In this document: positions 7,770-15,030 of the stretch, piece after piece
Layout: every line of letters starts with the position of its first letter
Position numbering within the stretch: the first letter of the stretch is position 1
Origin: SIAQ01 sp963767835
GTDB lineage: Bacteria > Planctomycetota > Planctomycetia > Gemmatales > Gemmataceae
Direction: 5' to 3'
Length of the DNA: 64,000 nt
NCBI GenBank assembly: GCA_963767835.1
Contig: CAVYFY010000001.1
Coordinates: forward strand, 372,001-436,000
Notes under the pieces: generated by a model
The model's input: the letters and a program-made list of their open reading frames with translations, nothing else
Database searches by the model: none
What the model was told of the DNA's origin: nothing
Position numbers and translations under genes: made by a program

Positions 7770-9482
7770 TCACGGCAGTTTATCCAGATCTGGCCCGTCC
7801 GCGCGATACATGGCCTGCATTGGCGTATAGGCCTGTTTGGCGCATTTGCGCTGCAGATCGTCGCGCAGATGGACGTGGAACAACGTCCAGCGGTCCTCTT
7901 CCGAGGTCTCGCGCCGGGCGTGCTTGCACTTGATGATCGGCTCCGCCGTGCCGTATTTTTCGAGTTCGGGCTTGCGGTTGTAGCGAGTTACCACGTAAAC
8001 GTCGGCACAGTGAATGCGGTCATCGCGCACAAAGCTGAGATTGTGCAGGAAATAGGTGGAATCACCGAGGTAGAATTGCATACGTAGGCCCTCGAGCGCT
8101 TCATCCGCGGAGTTGATCATCAGCGGCTGATCGAGCGGCACCACGCGGCGCGCTTCGCGCAGGAATTCGGTGTCGTCACGCGAGCGGTTCAGGTACGCGC
8201 CCTTGTAAGCGAAGCCCGCGGCGTACAGAACGAAGATGCAAGCGAACCCCGCGGCAACGAACGCCACGACGCGGTTGCCCAGCGCAAATCGTTCGGCCAG
8301 TTTCTGCCAGCCGCGCACCGCCGCGTGGGCAGCCAGGATCGCCCACGGCGCCAGGTAATGAATCATGTAATGATGGTGCTTGCCGTCCGCGAGGCTGTAA
8401 ACCAGGATCGGCATCCACGCCCAGCACCAGATGAAGCGCAGCGCCGGCACGCCTTCGTCCCAGACTTTTCGGAAGGATAGCGTCAGACCGAAGACAGCCG
8501 CGATCAACCAGGGCTGCGTGACCCAGGTCAGGCTTTCGAGATAGTACCAGGGGGGTTCGCCGAGGTAGTTCCCGTTGAGCCGATGGAAGAGATCGAACCC
8601 CCACAGATCGAGCGCATCAGGATAGCGCATATAAGCGAGCAGCGGCCAGGGAATTGCGACGGTGGCGAAGGCGAGCCAACCCCACAGCCATAGATAGCGC
8701 GTGAACGAGCGGATGTGCCAAAGGAAGAAGCCGGCCAGCGGTCCCATGCCGAACGGCGTGCCGAGGCCCAACGCCTTGCTCACGCACGCCCAGCCGAACA
8801 TGCCGAGAAAGACGAGCAAGCTGCGCCGGCTGTAATTCCAGACGACGAAAACGCCGATCGGAGCCATGACGATCACCATGCCGAAGACGAGCCCTTTCAC
8901 CAGATTGGTCAGGCCGAGCAAGACGAAAAACAGCAGCACGCACCAGGGCCGCTTGCCGAAGAAGCTGTTGCTGTCGGTCGCCTGCGGCGGACGCAAAATC
9001 TCGGCATACGCAAATGCACATAAGGCGGCCGCGACGATCGGCGCCAGGAAAATGTCGGCTTCCGCAAGAGTCGAGTAGCGCACGAAGTTGTACATCGTGG
9101 CCAGGATCAACGCGCTGGTGATGCCGACGGCCCGGCCAAAAAAACGTCCGGCGAGCCACAGCGTCAACAGCACGGTCAGCGCGCCGGCCAATGCGGAGCC
9201 GACGCGGACGTTCCATTCCTGATCGCAATGCCCGATGACCGTGCAAATTGAACAGGAAATCCATTGCGGCAAAGGAGGGCGCTCCAGCCAGGGTGCCTCG
9301 CCATAGTGCGGCACCAGCCAATCGTGGTCGGCCAGCATCGCCTTGGTCGTCTGCGACAGCACGCCTTCGTGCATAGTCAACGGCCCGCCGCACGCCAGCA
9401 CGATGCCGTAAAGGAGCAGCGTGAATATAGCGACGCCAAGATAATCCCGGCGCTGGATCGGCTCCACGATGAATTCTCCCAT
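7770..9482 (-). CDS. ArnT/PMT-like membrane glycosyltransferase
   Basis: The roughly 570-residue polytopic protein resembles the GT-C family (ArnT, dolichyl-phosphate mannosyltransferase-like). The first loop has an acidic residue in PLTMHEGVLSQTTKAML (Glu39) followed by APWLERPPLPQW, the usual first-loop motif order. About ten or more hydrophobic helices follow, then a soluble periplasmic C-terminal domain. Such enzymes move a sugar from a polyprenyl-phosphate carrier to lipid or protein outside the membrane; the substrate is unknown. The ATG at 9482 follows the stop of the upstream GT87 gene by a single base, so the two are co-translated. Confidence 0.82.
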   Translation of the reverse strand: MGEFIVEPIQRRDYLGVAIFTLLLYGIVLACGGPLTMHEGVLSQTTKAMLADHDWLVPHYGEAPWLERPPLPQWISCSICTVIGHCDQEWNVRVGSALAGALTVLLTLWLAGRFFGRAVGITSALILATMYNFVRYSTLAEADIFLAPIVAAALCAFAYAEILRPPQATDSNSFFGKRPWCVLLFFVLLGLTNLVKGLVFGMVIVMAPIGVFVVWNYSRRSLLVFLGMFGWACVSKALGLGTPFGMGPLAGFFLWHIRSFTRYLWLWGWLAFATVAIPWPLLAYMRYPDALDLWGFDLFHRLNGNYLGEPPWYYLESLTWVTQPWLIAAVFGLTLSFRKVWDEGVPALRFIWCWAWMPILVYSLADGKHHHYMIHYLAPWAILAAHAAVRGWQKLAERFALGNRVVAFVAAGFACIFVLYAAGFAYKGAYLNRSRDDTEFLREARRVVPLDQPLMINSADEALEGLRMQFYLGDSTYFLHNLSFVRDDRIHCADVYVVTRYNRKPELEKYGTAEPIIKCKHARRETSEEDRWTLFHVHLRDDLQRKCAKQAYTPMQAMYRADGPDLDKLP

Positions 9483-9483
9483 G

Positions 9484-10704
9484 TCAAGCGGCCATGCGTT
9501 GCATCTCAACTTCGGTCTGCGACGCGCTCGCGGCGGGGCGATGCTCGGCCAACAGGTGCGCGAAGTAGAGCAGCGATCCCCAAACATGCACGCCCGCCGA
9601 ATGAATTTCCACGGTGGACTTGAACCCACCCAGAACGATCGCGGCCAAAAAGCAAACGCAACTCGCCCACAGCAACGGCCTATGACGGCCAGGCGACGGC
9701 TCAATGACTGCTTGAAGGATCGACCAGCCGAAGGACGGCGCGAGCAGAATGAAACTGCTCGACTCGGTGGCCGGCCCAAGCAGCATCATCCACGCGGTCG
9801 CCAGGGCCAGTGTCGAGGTCAGCAGCGCCGGCGTCGGCCAACCCATGCGCTGCCGCCGCCAGCACGTAAACGCCACGAGCGCCCCGCCCGCCATTTGCAT
9901 GAGCACATATGCCGTGCGGCTGATCGGCAGGTCATAAACATAAATCAACAGCCAAAGATCGCGATACATGTTCGCCACCGGTCCACGGTCCTCATGCTGT
10001 AACACCGCGATCCATTGCCGATATTGCTCGAACACATACGCCGGATGCTGGAACAGGAACGCCGCCAACAAACTCACGACGGCCGCCAGCGGGATGCGCC
10101 ACGCCAACCGCCGCCGATAGAGCACCATCAAGATCATGCCGAGCGCCAGCGGATACAGCTTGAGAACAAATGCGCCGGCCAGGAGCGCGCTGGCCAGGTT
10201 CCAGCGCTCCTGGGCGACTGCGGCGATCCCCCCGATCATGCACGCGATCACCAGCAGGTTCGCTTGCCCGTTGCTGATGCTTTGCAGCCCCATCGGTAGC
10301 ACCAGCAGCGTCAGTCCCGCGTAAAGCCCGGCGCTCAGCCTCGTCGGCAGCACGGCCCGCCCCAGCCAGGCCAGCGCGCCCAGCAAGGCGGCGACATTGA
10401 AGAGCCGCCAAAGAATGCCTCCCACGGCGTCCGGGAAGATCGCAAAGGGACTGAACGCGACGGAGCAGGTCGGAGCGTAGCGATATCCAGTCTGCACATC
10501 GGTAGGCCTGCCCGGCTCATACGTGTCGATGCCGGCCCACCACAATCGCGCCGACGCGCTGAAGATCGGATACACGGTTTTGCTTTGCGGCTCCATGAAC
10601 ACGCGGACACTCACGATGAGCAGCACCGCGGACCAAACGATAATGGCGGTCCTTTCCAGGCGCCCGGCCGACGCAAACCATGAACGCAAGACGGCAAGAT
10701 TCAA
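9484..10704 (-). CDS. GT87-family (DUF2029) membrane glycosyltransferase
   Basis: The protein of about 406 residues has many hydrophobic helices and features of glycosyltransferase family 87 (polyprenol-phosphate-mannose-dependent enzymes): WWAGIDTYEPGR early, YRYAPTCSVAFSPFAIFP, and SNGQANLLVIACMIGG. I prefer the TTG at 10702-10704, which has a GGAGG five bases upstream. The alternative TTG at 10749 lies in the arm of an inverted repeat. The gene precedes the ArnT-like gene with one base between, suggesting joint work on an envelope glycan. Confidence 0.78.
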   Translation of the reverse strand: MNLAVLRSWFASAGRLERTAIIVWSAVLLIVSVRVFMEPQSKTVYPIFSASARLWWAGIDTYEPGRPTDVQTGYRYAPTCSVAFSPFAIFPDAVGGILWRLFNVAALLGALAWLGRAVLPTRLSAGLYAGLTLLVLPMGLQSISNGQANLLVIACMIGGIAAVAQERWNLASALLAGAFVLKLYPLALGMILMVLYRRRLAWRIPLAAVVSLLAAFLFQHPAYVFEQYRQWIAVLQHEDRGPVANMYRDLWLLIYVYDLPISRTAYVLMQMAGGALVAFTCWRRQRMGWPTPALLTSTLALATAWMMLLGPATESSSFILLAPSFGWSILQAVIEPSPGRHRPLLWASCVCFLAAIVLGGFKSTVEIHSAGVHVWGSLLYFAHLLAEHRPAASASQTEVEMQRMAA

Positions 10705-10745
10705 CGCATCCTCCGTGACGCATGAAAACGGGTAACTCAGTGCTT

Positions 10746-10872
10746 CCAAGATTTAGCCACGGATCAAACACAGATGGAACACGGATGGGAAATTGCCTGC
10801 AAATTCCCTAGTTCTTCCAATCCCCCTCGAATCCGTGTTTGATCCGTGTTTCATCCGTGGCTGAAATCTTGG
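10746..10872. repeat. CCACGGAT-type inverted repeat
   Basis: Arms 10746-10787 and 10831-10872 are near-perfect reverse complements made of repeated CACGGAT and AAACACGG units. The repeat lies in the promoter-side gap of the GT87 gene and downstream of the TIGR03067 gene. Confidence 0.85.
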
Positions 10873-10967
10873 AACTTATGAAACTGGCGGCGGCCCATCG
10901 CGGCGCGATGCTGGAGAATCTATCCTTAACGCATCAGAGATTTTCGTGCAAGCGGAGGTGGATGCGG

Positions 10968-11826
10968 CTACTTTTGGCGTTTCAGAGTCATCAACGATTG
11001 CTTCGTCCCCGCTTTCGTGGCGAACGCCGATGGCCGGTCCTTTTCGTCGTTGCCCGCGAAGCAGATCTTGAGATTATCGCCCTCGAGACGATAGATGCCG
11101 CGGCCTTTCTCGGCTTTTTTCGTCACTTCATTGACCCAGTCCAGGTCGATTTCCTTTGGGTCGCTTTTCGCGTTGATCGTGATCGTTCCCTCCTCATCAT
11201 CGAAGGGCATGGCTACTCCGGCAACCTCGTATGAAAACACGTTCCCCTTAATTACCACGCAAAGTGTGAACCCCTTCGGCAATTCCAGCGGCGGCTCTTT
11301 CTCTCCGCCCACCTCCTGGCTAACGATGCTCCACCGCCCCTGCAAGTCCTTCAACTCCTTCGGCATATCCTTGACCACCTTCTCGTTCTGCGCCACCTTG
11401 CGGCGGTACACGATACATGCCTGCCCGCTCTTGGGCACTGGCGCCACCGAGGCGGGCCGGTTCTCGTCGTCGCCCGGGTAGCAAATCCGCAGGCGGTCGC
11501 CGTCAATCTCATCAGCGCCCCTCCCTGGTCACCTCCGCGTTCTTGCTCGTCGCGGGGTAGGTGATGTCGATTGTTTTCGGCTTCTTGTTGGGGTCGATGG
11601 CAAACGTGCCCCTTTCGACGAGGTCCCCCCGCGTCAGCACCCAGGTGTTGCCCTTGACCGAGACGAATTCCGGAGCGATGCGCAGGAATTTGCCAGCGCT
11701 GCCGTTCTCCGAATAGACCACGATCCACTCCCCTTGTAGCGCTTTCAGGTCATCCTTGCCGTCACCAGCGGCGGCCTGCAAATAGCAGACGAGCGGCAGA
11801 ATCATCAAATAGCAAGCGACACGCAT
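10968..11826 (-). pseudogene. Secreted protein with two TIGR03067-type domains, frameshifted
   Basis: The first part starts at ATG 11826 behind an AAGGAG site, with a signal peptide and then LKALQGEWIVV. The second part contains LKDLQGRWSIVSQEVGG and ends LMTLKRQK. Both show the LQG-W start and RLRICY/LKICFAGND-RP core of the planctomycete TIGR03067 domain, so this is a tandem two-domain secreted protein of unknown function. The frames differ by one base: in the C-run 11518-11521 (a G-run on the coding strand) dropping one base restores the sequence GADEIDGDRLRICYPGDDE. A homopolymer error is likely; a real pseudogene is possible. Confidence 0.78.
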
Positions 11827-11991
11827 AGGATTCTCCTTGGCTGACCGACATCTTTACCTGGCTCCGACGCCCGATAAGTCTTGCGGCTTCTACCGCGCCG
11901 CCAAGACGAGAACAAGGCGAACCCACGTGGCGACAAATGCGAGGCGGGCACATAGGATAGCGTGGCAATTCACAAAATTGGAGCAAGGGCA

Positions 11992-12765
11992 ATGACGCTC
12001 GCATTCGATCTGCCGACCTGCCCGCCGTCGTTGGTTGCCCGGCTCGATCCGCGCTGGAAGCTGGCTGCTTTGCTGCTCGCATCGCTCGCCGTCTTGAATC
12101 TTCACAGCGTTGGTCCCGCCCTGGCAGGCCTGGCAGGGGCGTTGCTTCTGGTGATGGTGGCCCGTTTGCCGACGGCGTGGTATCTGCGCCGCCTCGCTTA
12201 CTCGCTGGCGATGTTCACGCTCTTTCTGGCCTGGCTGCCATTAGTCGCGCAAGTCGGCGACGACACGCTCAACGTTGGCTTCTTCACGTTTTCGTTGACG
12301 GGCCTGACACGCCTCGTCGTTCTGAGCGCGAACATCGCCGGCATGATCTCGTTGATGCTGGTGCTGCTGGCGACGACGCCGTTGCCGAGCATTTTCAAGG
12401 CGGCCCGCGCCCTGTGGATGCCGAGGCTGTTCGTTTTCCTGATGCTGCTGACATATCGCTACGTGTTTTTGCTGATGGACGAATTTGCGAGGCTGCGGAT
12501 CGCGCTGCGTGTGCGCGGCTTTCGCAACCGCGCCGACCTGCACAGTTACCGCACCATCGGCCAGGTCGCCGGCACGCTTTTGGTGCGCAGCCACGAGCGC
12601 TCCGAGCGCGTCGGCCACGCGATGCGTTGCCGCGGCTTCGACAGCGAATTCCGTGCCCTCGACGAATTCCGAGCAGGCTGGCCGGATGTGCTGGCCTTCG
12701 CGGTCATCGTCGGCTATGCTGCCAGCTTGCTCGCCTGGGATCGACTGGCGGGCGGCGCGTGGTGA
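11992..12765 (+). CDS. cbiQ: ECF transporter T component CbiQ (cobalt/nickel type)
   Basis: This is a 257-residue membrane protein with about five to six helices. It carries the two coupling-helix motifs of energy-coupling-factor T proteins, RVRGF (173-177) and RCRGF (212-216), which dock onto the ATPases. The helices LTYRYVFLLMDEFARLRIALR also fit CbiQ. I chose the ATG at 11992, after GGAGCAAGGG, rather than an earlier ATG at 11962. The stop overlaps the start of cbiO. No CbiM/CbiN substrate component lies in the window, so the metal (Co, Ni) or another substrate is inferred only from family resemblance. Confidence 0.86.
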   Translation: MTLAFDLPTCPPSLVARLDPRWKLAALLLASLAVLNLHSVGPALAGLAGALLLVMVARLPTAWYLRRLAYSLAMFTLFLAWLPLVAQVGDDTLNVGFFTFSLTGLTRLVVLSANIAGMISLMLVLLATTPLPSIFKAARALWMPRLFVFLMLLTYRYVFLLMDEFARLRIALRVRGFRNRADLHSYRTIGQVAGTLLVRSHERSERVGHAMRCRGFDSEFRALDEFRAGWPDVLAFAVIVGYAASLLAWDRLAGGAW

Positions 12766-13508
12766 ATGGTGTGGAAACGCATTCTGCGATCGACGTGAAC
12801 GGCCTAAATTTCACCTATCCGGATGGAAAAACGGCTCTGCGCGAGTTGACATTCCAGGTCGCGGCAGGCGAAACCGTCGGCCTGGTCGGGCCAAACGGCG
12901 CCGGCAAGACCACGCTTTTCTTGTGCCTCGCCGGCGTCCTGTCGCCCGAAGCCGGCACGATGAGCGTCACCGGTCTCGATCCGCGCCGCCCCGCCGACCG
13001 CACGCTGCTCCCCGCGCGCGTCGGCATCGTCTTTCAAAACAGCGACGAGCAACTCTTCAGCACCACCGTCGGCGACGACGTGGCGTTCGGCCCGCTCAAT
13101 CTCCGTTTGCCCGCCGACGAGGTGCGCCGCCGGGTCGCCGAATCGCTGGCACGCGTCGGCCTGAGCGGATTCGAGGAGCGCGTCCCGTTCCACCTCTCCG
13201 GCGGCGAAAAACGCCGTGCCGCCCTCGCCGGCGTCCTGGCGATGCAGCCGCAAATCCTCTTGCTTGACGAGCCGTCGATGTTCCTCGACCCGCGTGGTCG
13301 GCGTGAGCTGATCCATTTGCTGAATGACCTGCCGATCACCAAGATCATCGCCGCCCACGATCTGGAGATGATCCTCGACACGTGCAGGCGCGTCGTCGTC
13401 CTCGATCAGGGCCGCCTCATCGCCGAGGGGCCGTGCGAGCGAGTGTTGAGCGATCCGGCCCTGATGGAATCGCACGGGCTGGAGGTGCCGTATCGGTTGC
13501 GGCGGTGA
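12762..13508 (+). CDS. cbiO: ECF transporter ATPase CbiO
   Basis: The 248-residue ATPase has Walker A GPNGAGKT (43-50), Q-loop GIVFQNSDEQLF (the DEQLF run is typical of ECF ATPases), signature LSGGEKRR (145-152), Walker B ILLLDEP (165-171) and switch His199. The GTG at 12762 overlaps the cbiQ stop (GTGA), so the two are coupled. Only one ATPase gene is present, which implies a homodimer. The reading frame is open upstream inside cbiQ, but that stretch is out of frame with the true gene. Confidence 0.88.
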   Translation: MNGVETHSAIDVNGLNFTYPDGKTALRELTFQVAAGETVGLVGPNGAGKTTLFLCLAGVLSPEAGTMSVTGLDPRRPADRTLLPARVGIVFQNSDEQLFSTTVGDDVAFGPLNLRLPADEVRRRVAESLARVGLSGFEERVPFHLSGGEKRRAALAGVLAMQPQILLLDEPSMFLDPRGRRELIHLLNDLPITKIIAAHDLEMILDTCRRVVVLDQGRLIAEGPCERVLSDPALMESHGLEVPYRLRR

Positions 13509-13699
13509 GCCTGCAATGAATTTTCAAACAGCAACCCCATAGCGGTCATGGTGTTAGTGGGATTCGTTGCACGCATACACCGACGCCCCCCGATTTGCAA
13601 CGATACCTTTGCATAGCCAGACACTCCAGACGCCTGGACTGTCGTGTATAATTATGGCTGGAGTTCGGGCTTCAAACCAGAATGCAGAAGGACACCATC

Positions 13700-13945
13700 A
13701 TGACCGCAATCCGCATCCGAAAGAAAATCGAATCCGAGAAGCTGGACCTGCCGGAGCTGAAGCCGCTAATCGGCAAGACGGTGGAGATCACGGTGGAGGA
13801 AGTTGCGCCCGCGGGTAAGAAGAATAGGTGGGCCGAGATCGACCGATTGCGCGAGAAAAACGCCCATCTTTATCCTGGCCCTGACATCGGCGTGGACATC
13901 ATTCGAGAGATGCGCGACAGCAGGCATTTTCAGGGAGATTCATGA
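13700..13945 (+). CDS. Small antitoxin-like protein, partner missing
   Basis: The 81-residue charged protein begins at ATG 13700, seven bases after AGAAGGA. The first half (IRIRKKIESEKLDLPELKPLIGKTVEITVEE) looks like a short beta/alpha DNA-binding head. The end (DIIREMRDSRHFQGDS) closely resembles the tail of the VapB-like protein at 200-397. A new ATG overlaps its stop (13942), as for a coupled toxin, but that frame stops after about 41 codons and shows no PIN acidic residues. It is probably an orphan or a remnant of a toxin-antitoxin pair. Confidence 0.6.
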   Translation: MTAIRIRKKIESEKLDLPELKPLIGKTVEITVEEVAPAGKKNRWAEIDRLREKNAHLYPGPDIGVDIIREMRDSRHFQGDS

Positions 13946-14014
13946 GGTACGTCATTAGACTGCTGCTCGGCATTAAAAGATCAATTGGCGGTGGACCTCG
14001 CGATTCGGGATTCA

Positions 14015-14038
14015 CCGGGGTCGGATTACCGACCCCGG
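14015..14038. repeat. Perfect GGGGTCGG hairpin
   Basis: A 10-base stem (CCGGGGTCGG / CCGACCCCGG) closes a four-base ATTA loop. There is no T-run, so a terminator role is not clear. It lies between the antitoxin-like gene and the convergent HEAT-repeat gene. Confidence 0.7.
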
Positions 14039-14063
14039 CCACGGCAACGTGGCCCGTCCGAGG

Positions 14064-14945
14064 TTAATTTTTCCGCTCCGATTTCAATCGCTCGTACCGC
14101 TCGGGGGCGACCTGCTGCAGTGCCGACCGGGCAGCTTGAGCAACGTCGGCGTCCTGGTCGTCCACCCGCGCCTCAAGGGCCCACCAAGCTTCCTTAGCCT
14201 CAGGGCCCAGACCATGGATGGCGTTGATTGCGCTGATGCGCACAATTGCGTCAGGGTCGCTCAAACCGTTGATTAGCGCGGGCAGTCCCTTCCTGCCAAA
14301 GTTCATCATTGCGCCAATGACAGCGATCCGTGTGCGTGGTTCGGGGTCCCTCGCGTGCCTGGTTAGCTGCGGGAGCAATTCGGGCATGTGCGGGGACATT
14401 TTGGCAAGCGACTCAGCTGCCAGAAAACGCGATTCTGCATCGCCGCCATTGAGAATTTGAATTAGCATGAGCGGAATTTTGTCGTCCCTGTCGATTTGCC
14501 ATATGGCATCAGCCGCCGTGATTTTGGTCTCGACATCTTCGTCGTCAAGGCATTTCCGCAACCCCAGCAAGCACGAGCGGTCTTGAAGGCTGGGAAAGAG
14601 CTTTATGGCCAGCACGCACGCGCTTCGGACTCGCGGATCCGGGTAACCCAGCATGTCAGCAACAATCGGCACCATCTCCGTGTCGTTGTACAGCTCCTCG
14701 AGGCTGTACCGATGCGGCGTGATACCAAACCACCCGAGCAGCCTTTCGCGGATTGACGGCGGCTTGCTCCCCTCTTGGCGCAGGATCGCGTCTTCCCAAG
14801 CGCAACGTGGTTTCCCGCGTATTCTCGAACCGAATACGAGCTGCCGAGGATATGGGTCGACCAACAGCACACCCGCGACCAACATGCCAACAGCGGCGAC
14901 GGCCAGCAAGCGACGAACCGATACCAACTTCCGAAAATCGGTCAT
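14064..14945 (-). CDS. Membrane-anchored HEAT-repeat protein
   Basis: The 293-residue protein starts at ATG 14945 behind GAGGGG. An N-terminal hydrophobic segment (about 13-30) acts as anchor or uncleaved signal. From about residue 85 there are five or more helical repeats of HEAT type, with the recurring pattern D-P-x-x-R-x-x-A (YPDPRVRSACVLAIK, DPEPRTRIAVIGAM, DPDAIVRISAINAI, DQDADVAQAARSAL). HEAT repeats form a protein-binding solenoid; no enzyme motif is seen. Its partner is unknown. It is followed on the same strand side by the giant surface protein gene, with no sign of an operon link. Confidence 0.78.
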   Translation of the reverse strand: MTDFRKLVSVRRLLAVAAVGMLVAGVLLVDPYPRQLVFGSRIRGKPRCAWEDAILRQEGSKPPSIRERLLGWFGITPHRYSLEELYNDTEMVPIVADMLGYPDPRVRSACVLAIKLFPSLQDRSCLLGLRKCLDDEDVETKITAADAIWQIDRDDKIPLMLIQILNGGDAESRFLAAESLAKMSPHMPELLPQLTRHARDPEPRTRIAVIGAMMNFGRKGLPALINGLSDPDAIVRISAINAIHGLGPEAKEAWWALEARVDDQDADVAQAARSALQQVAPERYERLKSERKN

Positions 14946-15030
14946 GACAGCCCCTCGCTGCAATGCGCCCCACCGCAGTCGTAAAAAATTATGGCGGCCT
15001 AAATCGTTGCACAAGACCGAGCTTTGTGAC

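Noticed and set aside
11827..11991. Possible cobalamin riboswitch upstream of cbiQ.
   Set aside because: I could not find the conserved B12-box or the paired stems; the region is only a short GC-rich gap.
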